Shown here one piece after another: positions 33,108 through 45,457 of a DNA stretch of 64,000 nucleotides. The notes beneath the pieces are model-generated. The model ran no database searches. It saw only the letters and a list, made by a program, of their open reading frames with translations, and was not told the DNA's origin. Position numbers and translations under genes: made by a program. The stretch spans positions 744,001-808,000 of the forward strand of contig JAAECO010000001.1 in NCBI GenBank assembly GCA_036850795.1, given 5' to 3'. Position 1 is the stretch's first letter, and each line of letters starts with the position of its first letter. This DNA comes from Cordyceps javanica. Taxonomy: Eukaryota > Ascomycota > Sordariomycetes > Hypocreales > Cordycipitaceae.

Positions 33108-33914
33108 CTAACATTCTTCCAACATTCCAGGGTTTGCCAATTTCATCATTTCCCTCAGGGCAGCCGTCTCGGCCTCCTGCTTCGCCAGCTGGATGCGCAG
33201 CTCGTCGCGCTCGCGCTTGACGTCGGTGACCTCGAGCTCGAGCTCGGCGATGCGGTCGAGCTTCTTCTGCCTGTACTTTTGCGCGGCGACCTTGTTGCGC
33301 TGCCGCTTGAGGAGCAGCTCCGGGTCGACGTGCCTTCGGCGCCCGCTCGTTCCGGGGTAGGCCGATGGTGCCGAGGTCGACGACGACGACGTCGTCGTCG
33401 CGGGTGTCGGGTACGTGCTGGCGCCGCCAACGCCGCCGACGCCGCCGCCGCTCGCGGTGGGGTGCGGGTTGCTGTCAAACACGCCGTAGCCGCACCAGTC
33501 GGCAGTCGGCGGGATCATCGGCGCCGCGGGGTCAGGCGCCAACACCGGCAGCTCCGGCGCAGCAAGAGTGGTGAGAGCGGCCGTGATGGCGGCCGAGGTC
33601 AGGGCGTGCTGCAGGTCCTCGTCCATGGTCGTTGTCCAGTCAAGGTCGGCGGCCAGCTCGGGGCTGGCATCCAGGAAGGCATTGTCCGGCGGCGACCACC
33701 ACGAGGGGTCTTCTTCAATGTTGGCAAACTGGTCTGGAAGGAATAGCGGTCCGTAGGCTCCTCCGGCTTCTTCGTCCCCCCAGGCAGACCGAGAAAGGTT
33801 CCCGATATGCCCTTCAAAGGAGGATGAGCTGGCGGGAGCAGCAGGCTGATGCGGCAGCTGCTGATCCCATTGTCTCAGGTTATAGTTGGCCTCTTGCGCG
33901 AGGCCAGGCTGTTG
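33108..33914 (-). CDS. bZIP transcription factor, 5' exon unresolved
   Basis: The C-terminal third is a clear bZIP. The basic region HVDPELLLKRQRNKVAAQKY is followed by RQKK and a leucine-zipper heptad series from DRIAELELEVTDVKRERDEL to about LREMMK, with NxxAAxxYR as the DNA-contact signature. Such proteins bind DNA as dimers in the nucleus. The first in-frame ATG is at 33626 (MDEDLQHAL), which would give 172 residues. The same frame, however, is open upstream to 33914 and looks coding (PSWWSPPDNAFLDASPEL, a typical acidic/aromatic activation segment) but has no ATG. It is preceded by TTTTCTAG, a good acceptor, so a 5' exon is probably missing from this model. The fragment given here is 268 residues. 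Targets are unknown. Confidence 0.8.
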   Translation of the reverse strand, partial: QQPGLAQEANYNLRQWDQQLPHQPAAPASSSSFEGHIGNLSRSAWGDEEAGGAYGPLFLPDQFANIEEDPSWWSPPDNAFLDASPELAADLDWTTTMDEDLQHALTSAAITAALTTLAAPELPVLAPDPAAPMIPPTADWCGYGVFDSNPHPTASGGGVGGVGGASTYPTPATTTSSSSTSAPSAYPGTSGRRRHVDPELLLKRQRNKVAAQKYRQKKLDRIAELELEVTDVKRERDELRIQLAKQEAETAALREMMKLANPGMLEEC

Positions 33915-35974
33915 CTAGAAAAGGATAGAGGAAAGGGACACTGGTGGTGTTGAAAGAAGGGAGAAGAAACTCCGCATCGGATGAGCAGGACCCTTCATCT
34001 TTAAGTGCCCCCTCGGCATCCCCGTCTCTTGCGTTGCGAGATACGCGTAGCGCTGGGACGTCGAGCTGGGTCCGCCAGCCTGATTCGCCCAAAGGGGTAG
34101 GGACCGACGCTATCTCCGCCGTGTAATTGGCTGACTCCAGTCATCTTGCTGCAGGTTTTACAGTTAGTTGTGTGAGTCACAGATGCACAGTAATGCAGCG
34201 CACAAAGTGTGTGTAAAGTGTGCAAATTTTATGCATGTTGCTTGCATACCAGGCCGCACCATCCACACAAAGCACCATGATTTTGCGTATGGAGTAAGTA
34301 AGCAAAGCCATTACTTATAAGTTATTACTACTTATGTTGTCTTGGCAGAAAAGTCTCCCAACTCTCAGCAGCCGAGCATCGAGCCTCCCTTTTGATAAAA
34401 TCGATTCATGAGGTCAAGTCAGGGAGCAAGAGCCAACAGTGGTAAAAGTAGTACAACTGACCATTTTCAAAACTATAAATTTTACTCTAGGAAAGGGTCT
34501 GGGTACATGATATCGAGGCATTGACCAAAAATCCTCATCATTTGGCCTGAGAATCAGCCAGAGAGAGGCCAGCAACGTTTCAAAGTACTTGGTTGTATGG
34601 AGAGCCCTCGGAAGGGAACAAGGATGGACGAGTGAGACAGGGATGGTTGGAAGACAACAATATGCCCAAAGTATACCAAAAATATACCAAAACAAAAGTT
34701 CACCATGAACATGTCAAAGTGGGTTTCTTTGTTGTCATCAACCACACACCAGCATCCTCCCCCTCTGTTCTTGCTCAGCTGGCCTGGGAGCCTCATCAAT
34801 CCACCCTACCCACCCGCACCGACAAAGTGTATGACGTCGGCGCCGTTGCCGAAGTGCTTCTTGAGGAGCGATGACAACCCAACCAACGTACTATGCATGG
34901 AAACACCTTGTTTCTTTTTCCTTTTTTTTTCTTTTTTTTTTTCAACGCATGTCATTCGTGTAGGACATCACCGATAATGCCTCGCTATTTAGCGTCATGT
35001 CATGTCAAGCCATAGGATTTACACATGATATATTTATGCAAGACATCGCCGATAATGTCTTGTTCTTTTCATCGTGCTCCTTGTCCAACGACAAGACTTA
35101 CATAGGCTTTCTGGTCAGAACAAGGTACATACTCATGCAGCACACCCCGTCTCTGTCCACCCTGGTCCCAATCTCGACAACCTGGTTGGTCATTTGTGAT
35201 GAGAAAAACGTCCAAACTCTACTCCCAGCATCTCAACTAGCAAACCACCGGCATTCTGCACACCCCACTACGACATCATGACGTTGACCCTCAACCCCCC
35301 CGATCAACAACGATTGCGACGATTCCTTGCTCGCCATCAGCTGAAACAAGCTTCTGCACCACCATCTCGAGAGCACTGCTGCTGTTACTGCTGTTGCTGT
35401 CGCTTCTTCACCAACGCTGAATTCCGAGCCAATCGCGCGCGTCCAACAAAACCGGTTTCCAACCCACGCCGGCAAACCATAACCGCCGCACCTTTGCATC
35501 CCCTCGCCCTCGCCCCTTCGTGCCTTCTCCTCCCCCCGACCAACTTGTAAGTACCTACTGCCGCTAATTTAACGCATGCAGCCACTGCGTGCTGACTTCC
35601 TGACCATTCCCACTGGTCCCATCCGTGTGTTCCTCTTGCGCGTTGGCCTACGCCACTACGTCAGAGAATGCAGCCGCCATCCTGCCGATCCCGTAGCCTC
35701 CGTAGTCGCGCCAGTATTAATAGACATCCGTATTCCAGCATATCTTTGCAAGATCTCTCTTGGGAACGTAAATTATTCAAAGCAAGCCATTCATTCCTAG
35801 ATACAATACCCACCGTGATCAAACTCTACGCCAAGTTCACCTCAAGGCCAACCAACGCAGCTACTTACTTCCGTCAAGGTAAGCTCACGCGCTCCATGCT
35901 CTTCATCCCGACCACATGTCTTGTATCATCTCTCATTCTCACACAACACTTCCTCTCACAGCTCAGTAATAACA
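33915..35974. promoter_or_regulatory. Divergent region between bZIP and dehydrin-like genes
   Basis: This 2.06-kb spacer holds both leaders and promoters. Three ATF/CREB-like TGACGT cores are visible: 34832-34838 (TGACGTC), 35279-35285 (TGACGTT) and 35657-35663 (TACGTCA, reverse orientation). A probable 5'-UTR intron of the dehydrin-like gene runs 35879-35961 (GTAAGC..CACAG), 13 bp before its ATG. The short ORFs near 34001-34225 on the minus strand could include the missing bZIP exon or be upstream ORFs. Confidence 0.45.
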
Positions 35975-37170
35975 ATGGAAACCATTTCCCAGATGGCCAC
36001 CTCCGCCGCCAAGTACGCCTTTGGCGACTCCTCCAACCAGGAGCCCCTCTCCGGATCCCAAGGCGACGTCAATAAGGGCGAGCCCTACGACGCCGGCAAC
36101 CTTGGTACGTACAAATTACACCCGCCTTTCCACTGATTTTTTTTCTCTATTCTTATTTATTACCCAGCTCACCGTCTGATAACGACCGCTAACACGCAAT
36201 TTCAGATCCCAGCGACCAGGAGCGCATCCGTCAGGGTCTCAGCAGCAGCGAGTCCCGCGACGTGAACTCGACTGACGGCGCCTACACCACATCTTCCGCC
36301 GACACTGGCAAGCCGTTCAATTCTGACAGTATCACATCCGGCGGCTCCAACAGCGTCCTCAAGGGCGAGAACACCGGCCGCATCACCACCGCCACCAACG
36401 CCACCAATGACGCCGGCTTCACGCACCCCCAGCATGATATGTCTGCACCCGGCCGGAACACCTCCGGGGAGGACAACCGCGGTGGCATCACCACCTCAAC
36501 GAACCGCACCACCGGCAGCGATTTCACCTCGCCAGGCCAGGATATGGGCGGCAGCGCCCGCAGCGCGTCTGGTCTAGACAGCACAAGCAGCAGTCATCAC
36601 AACGACCGGGCCTCTTCCAAAAACCAGGAACTGAACGCCACCGGCGACAACCTGGCCAGCCAGGACCTCAACCGCGCCGACGATGCTTCTTCTGCCAATA
36701 TTGACAGCAAGAGCAAGCCCTCTGAGAAGCCCTCCACCTCGGATGACGAGCCCGCCGTCGACGTCAGCGGCCCCGGCCCACGCAACCTCTCCACCGTCGC
36801 GCGCGAAAATGGCGGTGATGCTGGCAGCCACAACTCCGCCTCAGCCTCTCATTCATCGTCGTCCAAGCAGCCTGCCACCGGCAGCGACCTGCCCGCGGAC
36901 CAGAGCCAGGAAAAGGGCACCGGCGAGATGTACGTCAAGTCGAGCGGCCTGCAGGCCGACGGCGGCGACTTTGACGCCACTAAGCCTGGCGCGGGACGGG
37001 AAGCCGATCGCCTCATGGAGGAAAAGGGCATCAGCACATCGTCGTCGGGTGGCAAGGACAAGGGCAGCGAGAGCGCGGACCACCACCACAAGTCGTCTTC
37101 TAGTGGCAGCGAGGGCAAAGAGAAGCACAGCATTGTGGACAAGATCAAGGAGAAGCTGCACAAGCACTAA
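35975..37170 (+). CDS. Hydrophilic disordered protein with dehydrin-like K-segment (364 aa)
   Basis: There are two exons, 35975-36104 and 36206-37170, with a 101-nt intron (GTACGT donor, TTTCAG acceptor; the split codon gives Asp). Almost the whole chain is Ser, Thr, Gly, Asn, Asp and Lys with no hydrophobic core, so it is predicted disordered. Loose repeats occur early, of the form GRITTATNATNDAGFTHPQH and GGITTSTNRTTGSDFTSPGQ, each followed by DM. The C-terminus is a His-Lys-Ser run (HHHKSSSSGSEGKEKH) followed by SIVDKIKEKLHKH. This closely resembles the plant dehydrin S-segment plus K-segment (KIKEKL core). Dehydrin-type proteins protect membranes and proteins during drying and cold; that role is inferred here. 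The ATG context is ACAATGG. The neighbour is a divergent bZIP gene. Confidence 0.8.
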
Positions 37171-38341
37171 GACAGGGCGGGGCCAAGGTGATGAGGCAAG
37201 ACACATAAAGATATCCGGTAATGAGAGGCGAATCCACCCTAGAAGAAGGCGACTCGGGAGTGTACTTTGATCACGACTGTTAGACAATTATGAACAATTA
37301 TGAATTTGAATATTTCCTTCGTATCCTGCCACCCCCCTTTGCCCCCAGCGAACAAATCATCGTACTCCCGTTCTCCAATTTCCTTTGCAAATGTCAAGTC
37401 AACAAGCATGCCTTTCGGCCCATGAGAGAAGCCAAACACGGGAATAAATAATGGTGAAAAAAGTCTCCGGAGTGACAATAAGTACTTGGGCAGAGTCTCC
37501 CGGTTTGTAAAGCCGGCAAACCTGCGGGGTTGGGGAGAGTGAAACAGGCATAATGCAAACTTTCTTTAGGTCCCCGAACGTGCGCCGTCAAATGTCTGAT
37601 GTGATGATACATGTGAGGGACAGAGAGAGGCAAGTAGACAAAAAAGATCTGTCTTGAATAACAAATGGACAAGATGACAACAAAAAGATGCAGGCTTTCC
37701 ACCTGTTTGTTTTCTCACACATACACACACGTGACCTGATCCTAATAACATCGACAAAGAGTAAGTATACCAACATGCTGTTGATGCCTCTTCCCTCTTT
37801 TCCTAATCTCCGTCCCCCGTCTCCTCCCCACAAAAATGACACCGACCTCATCCACCCTCATGTCCACACCGGCACGGTGCATGCGTAGTTATGCCAATGA
37901 GAGCGTGCAGCCGACCTCTCCATCACAAACCTTCTTTTCTGTTCTCCGTTCTGAGTCCCGATGTTTGGTTCCCGTCCCACCATGATTGGTTCGTTCTGCA
38001 TCGCTTGGTCGATGTTTCGGGAAGAGGTGGAGGGGGACGCCGGGGCCGGGGGGCGTTAGTACACACAAGATCTCTCCCCTTCAGGAAGGACTGTTCAAAA
38101 ATAACGTCGTTCAATAAAAAAAAAAGGACGTCGCTCGAGTCGTTTCGGGTCGTAAATGAACGCGCGTACGTATAATAAATCTATCCTCCTCGAAAATGAC
38201 AGCTCAAGTCACGATTCTCATAGGAATCCAGACTCAGCCAGTACTCTATCCACGCAAAAGAACGAAAAATGGTCAGCAAAAGAACAAAACTCCTTTGGTT
38301 TCCCATCCATTTTGTCCTGCCTTCTTCCTCATTTACGCATC
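37171..38341. other. Convergent intergenic region
   Basis: This 1.17-kb spacer lies between the 3' ends of the dehydrin-like gene and the Ras GEF. An A-run lies near 38117-38127. Only short ORFs without protein-like composition are found on either strand. Confidence 0.4.
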
Positions 38342-41300
38342 CTAGATGATCGGTCTTACGAACCTTACGATTTTCTCTTCCTCGCGCTCGCGCGGCTCGA
38401 TCTGCAGGCTCTTGTCGTACATTTCGTGAACGTCGCCCGCCGCTTGCATGTTGCTGATGATGTAGTCTTGTAGCTCCGGCACCGGCTGCAGCGAGTACCC
38501 CACGTTTTGGTACTGTTGAATGTCGCGGATCACCTCGGCCGTCTTAGCCCGCTTCGCAAAGTTGATTAGGTTTGTCTTTTTAATAATGGAAGGGATGCCA
38601 TCCTCGATGAATGTCAAGTCGGTCAAGTACACTCCGAAAAAGGGAATGCATGGCGGGTTCGCCGCGTGCAGCGCCTCACGGTATTCGCCAAAGTTTTTCG
38701 TGCTTGCCATGAGCTTGCGCATTGTTTCTAGCACTGTATGCGTTCGCTGCGGTACTTGGTCCCACGTCCGCTTGAGACGTGCAATCGGCGCGGTGCCGAG
38801 CGCTGAGATGATAGACGTCAGCGTAGAAAAGTTGTTCAGTGTCCGACATTTCTAAAAAAAAAACTTGTCAGCTAGCTCACATCTACTTGCATGAGCGCAC
38901 CTACGTCAGCAACCGAGACAAAGTGCTTAATCACCACAACTCGCTTCTTGACATCCGTTTGTGCCAATATCATTTCAGCCACCCAGTTTGTCATCTGATT
39001 TGAGTGCAGAATCAGTGCCTTGACGTTTGGCGCAGGCTCGGCCTCGCCCTCGCCAATCTTCTTCTGCCACGTCTTATTCAGACACTCGGTCGCCTTAATC
39101 TTGCCGTACAGTCTCGACTCGATTATGGTGAGCTGACGAGCAAATTCAGTCACGTCGACGTCCAGGAATTTCAGCTTTTTCATGTTCTTCGGCATAATAG
39201 GTGAGGGCGTGCTCTGGTTCAGGGTCTGGATCATGCGCCTGGCATTGGCGTCTGTGCCATTCAGTCTTTGGTTCAGCATGGCCATTAGCGGCCCTGACCC
39301 TGGGGTCTCTGTAGACTTTACTGTGTCTCTGGCAAAGTCGTATACGTCTCGGATCAATTGCTTTGACTCGTCGTTATACTCTTCCATCCAGAAGCTATCA
39401 AACCAACTTTTGAGGATATTGACGACACGGAATCGAATAAGCTTTTGCTTTCTGTCGCGCCAAGTTTCAAAGTCGGATTGCGAGAGACCTTCAGGCGGCT
39501 GAATGGCGAAACGCTTTACCAATAGCTCAAAAAGTTCTCGTGCCGACGTAAAAGACTTGTATGTCAGGAGAAAGGTGTTGTTAAAGGAAGAATCGAGCTT
39601 GTCGTGTCGTGTAAGTTGTTCTACAAGCGCTAGTAGCGAGCCACCTCTGACAGCGGGCTGGGCAGACTTTGTATCCCATGAGACATCATTTTCGTAGTCA
39701 AGACGCAAGAAATCAGGAGTATCGTCTGCCTGCATGGTCTGGGGCGAAGGATCCTCACCAAAGATCTTTTTGACTTTAGAATAATCGCCTTTTCGCAGGG
39801 TGCCAGGTGGGGGTTCGCCCTCTGTAAAAGATTGGGCGGTAATAAGCGTGGGTCGCGCAGGCGCCGTTTTCGATTCGGTCCGTTGGTGCGGGCGCTCATA
39901 CGGCATTGATTCGCCGCGCTGCAGCTGTGAAGGGGGTGCTGGATCCCGCGACCGCGATTCCTGCTTTTTGAGCGGCTGAAGTTGCGGGTTCGTTGTTACC
40001 TGCTCTGACAGAAGCTGCAATGAGTACCCAACATGGGCCGAGTTTGTCTCGAGGGCTCTAGCACACGTCTGCACATATTCGAGCCTATTTTCTAGTGCTT
40101 CTCCCCGGATCTCTGACCACTCGTCGGCCAAGGGGCCGGCGACGGCCTGGCATGCTAATAACAAGTCTGCAATGTTGTCGTACAAGCTCTGCTTAGAAGT
40201 GCTAAATTCCGCAAGCTGAGGGGTCTGGAAGCTGTCGCCCAGTGAGGAAAGGTCGACAGACTCGACAGCAGCAATCCATGGTCGGAACATGTCAATAACC
40301 TTGCCTCCAGCCAGGCAGATATTGTTGCTAATGATCTCATGTCGATAAGGTGTGACAATATTCTCGGGCTTGGCGAGAGTCTTTTCGAGCTCACGCATGC
40401 TTGCTATTAGCATGCGCTTCATATCGTCTAGTCGCTCCAGCAATCTACCATCCAGGATAGCCGTCGGCTCAACGGCACCCTCGTCATCCTCGAGGAAATT
40501 TGACGTTATTGGGTCGCGAGGGCCTAGGGCATTGTTTTGCCAGCTCCCACCTGCAGTGCTACCAATCACAAACCCAGGAAACAGTCGCGGGATCTCTTCG
40601 CCGCGCTGCTGCCGCGCAACCTCAACGTAGCTGAACACGCCCAGGAGAACACCATCCGCCTCTTGTAGACATTTTTGGACAGATTCGGCATTTGGCCAGT
40701 CTGCTGCCGCAATGTGAGATGATATGACTAGTTTGGAGAACTTGGACATCATGTCGCGGAAGTGAGGGTACAGGGCCTTGTTTGTTGAGATAATGGATGG
40801 TTGTCCAGAGTGGTTATCGGTGGTGCCAGAGCCCGCAGCAAGCAGTAGTCGCAGATGATCTGAAATGTCTTCGGCTCGGGCTACATATTCAGAACGATTG
40901 CTCATGGTGATGGCGTCTCGGTAGCGGTCAATCGCACGCTTCATGTTGGAAACTAGCAGACTCCAGCTAAGCGCTGGTGTCGAGCCATCATCGAAAAACG
41001 ATCGCGGAACGGTTGTGGTAGTTGGGAGGTTGTAAGTGGTGCTGGTGAAGGAGGTGGCAGAGGCGATATTCGGCGGTTGATTAGAACCGTTTGAAAAGCC
41101 ATTGGTAGCACTGTCATTTCTTCTTCTTCGATTTGGTGAGGTGCCGTTGATTGAGTCCATGGAAGTGGACGGCGAGAGGGCTCCGCTGAGCGGGATCCGT
41201 TGACGGTTCTATCTTGGTTAGCGGGCACAGAAGCTGACGAGAGAAAAGAGGTGCATACCGGGCGCCGGGATGCAAATATTCCATCACCCTCTGCTTCTGA

Positions 41301-41906
41301 GGCCGAAGTTGCCGAGTCATCGTCTTCATCTTGGTTGAGGCCTCTGGCCATCATCTCGGCAGGGGGTCGCGTCTTGTCGGGCATGGACGCATTCATGCGA
41401 TCTCTGGGCCCAGTTTCGTTAATAGAGCCGGGGGACTCCAGCGGCAATTCCATGCTGCGATCGCCCGTCATCATGTTGTAGTAAAAGAGCCGGCCGTCTG
41501 GAGTCGCCTGAGGGATCCAAAAGTCGGCTCTGGATTTGTCGCCCATGTCTGTTCCCTCGAGCGGCAATGCACCGGGGGCGTCACTTTCAGATTCGTAGTC
41601 CTGCTGCTCGAAGCTCTCGTCGTATACATCCGCATCTTCGCGTGGGTCGTCGCCATGGTCAAGGCGACCATTTTGGGTTTGGTCGACGAGGTCTTCGGGG
41701 CCAGTAATGATCTGACAGTAGTTACTCGGGAACCAGCCGCGAACACCGTTGATAACACCGTCCCACCAGCCGCTCTCGAGTTGGGTGATGACTTGAATGA
41801 CGTCGCCTTCGTGGAAGCTGAGACTGGTTCTGTCGTCGGCTTCGTAGTCGTACAGAGCGCGAACGTACATGATGCCAGGTGGCGTCGTGCCAACAGTACC
41901 GTCCAT
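38342..41906 (-). CDS. CDC25: Ras guanine-nucleotide exchange factor, CDC25 type, with SH3 and WW-like modules
   Basis: There are three exons: 41906-41259, 41208-38905 and 38851-38342. The introns are 50 and 53 nt, both phase 0, and the protein has 1153 residues. It activates Ras by GDP release at membranes, upstream of cAMP and growth signalling. An SH3 domain lies at about 12-70 (ALYDYEADDRTSLSFHEGDV, GWWDGV, GWFPSNY). A WW-like motif follows (about 127-155: DFWIPQ, DGRLFYYN, ELPLES). A long helical middle (about 250-600) and a RasGEF-N/REM region (about 730-860) come next. The catalytic RasGEF domain (about 895-1140) has EFARQLTIIESRLYGKI, LIL-type core helices and PPCIPFFGVYLTDLTFIEDG, the diagnostic CDC25 motif. 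The second intron acceptor follows a 10-T run. The first intron removes a frame-breaking TAG and joins RRP to NRQRIPLSG. Confidence 0.93.
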
Positions 41907-44900
41907 GGTTTGGGGGGGTCAGGTGAGGGTTTTAGGGGTCCAGCGTGTAGAATAAATGTACCACTTTGCTCTCGAGGACAGCAGCGCGTCAACGGGGGTG
42001 AGGACAGACGAGGAGGAAGTGTTGGTCGTTGAAGGTTGGAGGGTTGTGGAAGAAGGTATCTATCGCAGATGGAGCCGCACGGCAGCTCTCGTGCCCGCTG
42101 CGGATTTTATTGAGGTACAAGATGAAGACGATATGCCCATGTCATCGTCGCGAGAGCATGCAGGCGAGTAGCGGTTGGTCGAGGCGTACGGGGTTCGGCG
42201 AGGCTATAGCGGACGACTGAGGAGGACCAGTATGCCCCTCTCAGCAAGGACTTGGCAGGCGTTTTTCGCGCAGGGGTGGCTTGGGTGGACACGAAGGAGG
42301 AGGCCGACGCTGGAGTTCGAAAGAGACAGTAGATAGGATAAAGTAGCGCACGCGGGAGTTGGATAGCAATGGCAACGGGTGTTGGTGATCCTGAGGTCGG
42401 AGGGGATAGGAGGTTTGCTGGGCCGGAAGAGAGGGGTGATGGCCGTGCCACTGGTTTGACTGACTCTGCTGGCAGAACGACTTTGCGCAGGTAGGTTTGT
42501 ATGGCTGACAGGTGACAACGGTCGGCAGGAGTGTCGGCGGTGAGGTGTGGGGAGGGGGGTCGAAGGGGGGCACTAGCAAGGTTTTTCTTTTTGCCTTCTT
42601 TCTTTCTTCTTCCTGTCGCGGGGACAAGGGGAACAATAGCTTGGACGAAACTTGAAAGAGAACTGTTGACTGAGGACAAATGACAATGTCAGAGATATAA
42701 GATGTGGTAGCCGGATTTCTGACTTTTGTTTGCAGTTATTTTTCCGTAATGTATCGCCGCCGCCGCAGGGAGGAGTAAGTGAAGTTGAAGTTGATACTCA
42801 GTAGGTAGGTGGTGGGACTGTTCGGTCGGTCGGTCGGTTCAAGTTGACTGTCAGTTGATGGCAAAGGTTCATTCTCTGTATCGAAAAGGTGAGCTAGGAT
42901 GAAGCAGCCAAGTGAAGTTGGAGATGAATATGGATGATATATGGACCTGGATACGGAGTAGATGGTTCAGAGCAGCGAGGCAGCTGTTGGTGGTCCGACG
43001 CGCGACAGGCAAAGTAATAAATGTTGCTAACCTATACATCCTTATTGGTAGTATTTACCGACCCTTGATCCATCTCGGCAAATATGCCATCAACGTTACA
43101 ATACATCTTCCATGCACAAGCCACATTCTAATTCGAGTTACTGAGTACAATTATAATGATGGCTCACATGGGCTACATCAACTTCGTGGCTTCATGGCTT
43201 CACGTCCACAAGGCTATACGGCCACACGGCTACCCAAGTAAATCCGTTCCCGCCCTCTCCTGCATGGTGGCAGCGGCTCGGCATGACAACCGTCGTCCCC
43301 CGTCCCGCATCATCAATAATATTGTGCAGCGCATCAGACGTGCGTACATACCAGTGCATTACCGCATCTTATTACTCTCACCACATCCCACCCTATAAGC
43401 CGCTTCTACCTACCCAGATGCGTCGTTGCCGGGTCCCAGGCTGGCCAACGTGACAGTGAATTGTCGATACTTATAAATCGATTCGCCCAAAGCTACTTGC
43501 CTCCTTGCCTCCCTAAGCACCTACCTACTGGCACCTACGTGTGGAGGGTCGTGCATTGCGACGGGCAGGCTCGTGTACTTGTCTCCCCAGGGCGCATTCG
43601 GTGTCCCAGTAAGTACTAAAGTAGGCGATGAGTGCAAGTAGCTGCGGCTGCAACAGTACCAGCACTTTCAGCACCACTGCCTGTACAGGCCCCCTTTTAC
43701 ATCATCAGCACCCGATCCTACTCTCCTCATTACCAGTAGCACTTACATATTGTGCCTCCATCAAATACTTTGCTTTGTGCCTTGGTAGCTGGAGCGCAAA
43801 GAAGAAAGGGTAGTACTGAGTAGCTGACCTCCCCCCTTTCGCCCCCACTGTTTCTCCCCAGCTCGTGGCATGTTCTTCTCCTTTATTACTGCTTGCCGCT
43901 CCTACGCTCTCGCTTCCCCAGCCTACTCCCAAAGCTGCACAAAATGATCTCTTGGACGTGGTGAACTCCATCTCCTCCCGACAATTCTAGTTGCTACATC
44001 CCGCGACAACGAGAGACCCGCGCCTCAGTACCACATGCAGATACACGTGTCTAACATTCAGCAAAGAATAAGCGCGGTGCGTTGCAAAGCCGCTGCTCGT
44101 CAGGGGAATCGGCATAGAGTGGCAGACGGCAGCACTTGTTGATACGCTCTGACAGCCCAGGTCTTGCAACCAAGCGACTTGTCCAAAACCAAACGGTGCA
44201 AAATCCCGTGCACCTTGGCAACCATACCATACAGGAAAAATCCAAGCGCAAAGCTTCGAAGATAGACCATCCAACATCAGGCCAGAGCCGTCCATGCTTC
44301 CCTGGTTATCCATGTTCCCTGCACCCACAGACTATGCCTTTTGCCATCTCTGCCCTGGTTTGGCCCGTCCTACTCACCATGTCACCGAAGCCCTTCCCCT
44401 CGTTACCGGCCTGGTCTAAACTTGTTTCTTACCGAATTCACTTTTTGATCTGGTCTGCACGTGTCTCACCATCTTCCGATCTCACGCCGTAGCTAGCCAA
44501 TGGCGATGACGGATTCACCACGCAAACATGTAACCTGACCTGTACTCTTTGCAGAAGAAAACATGCACAAGCAGAGACTTGTCCAGGTAAACCAAGAATG
44601 AAAAAAGCGGCGTCGTTTTCTCAGTCATTGTAAAGGGGGAAACTAGGTAAAATCCGGCGTTCCTTGTGGTCCTCTGGCCACTACATCCCCTGACTGCATT
44701 GCCGATGAAATACACAATAAATCGAATCACCAAAATGGCTTAATCCGCCTTTTTCATAATTGGTGCCCTTTTCTTCTTCTTATTCTTTTACCGCCTCTAG
44801 AAGACTCTGACGCTTTTCCGCTTCCGCTCTCGATCGCCCGATTCGAGACCGCCAGTCTGGCTCCCAGCTCCTCTGCAAGCACCATGCGTCAACCCATCGC

Positions 44901-45457
44901 GAGAAAACGACACCAAGGACCCATGGGGCGGTGCGCATCCTTGAACCCGACTACTCTAGCTGCCCGGAAGGCTCCCCGCGGTATCCGCTAGACCGGCGCT
45001 CCCTTGGACTGGGACATGGACGGAGAATCGCTTGGCTATTCGAGGTCTAACTGGTAAATTAGCTCTGCCCTCTGAGGCAGAGAACAGGCCCGTGATGCCT
45101 TGGCTGGCCCAATCCTGATTACCGTCGTCCCGAAAGACACCAAAGGAGTCGAAGCTCACGGTGATTACCGATTTACTGTGGCGCAGAATGAAATGGAAGC
45201 CAAATGGTCTTTCCGCGCCGTCGTTTGCCCCTTGTTCGCGGCTCATGGTCTGACAAACCGTCAGCCACCTTTGCGACTTTCTCGGTACTGAGAGCTACCC
45301 CCAATCTTGCAGGGAGATGGGGCTCTGTTGTCAAAGACTCAAAGTGGTATAATCATTATTCGATTACGACAAGGAGCAAAGCTGATTCTCCCGTCTTGAC
45401 CGCCTCCAGAAACATCAAAATGCAAGCTTGCCGGCCTTGCCAATGCAAGCCTGCATA

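Noticed and set aside
41331..42032. Plus-strand 233-aa ORF opposite the Ras GEF start
   Set aside because: It overlaps the well-supported SH3 exon on the other strand and has random composition.
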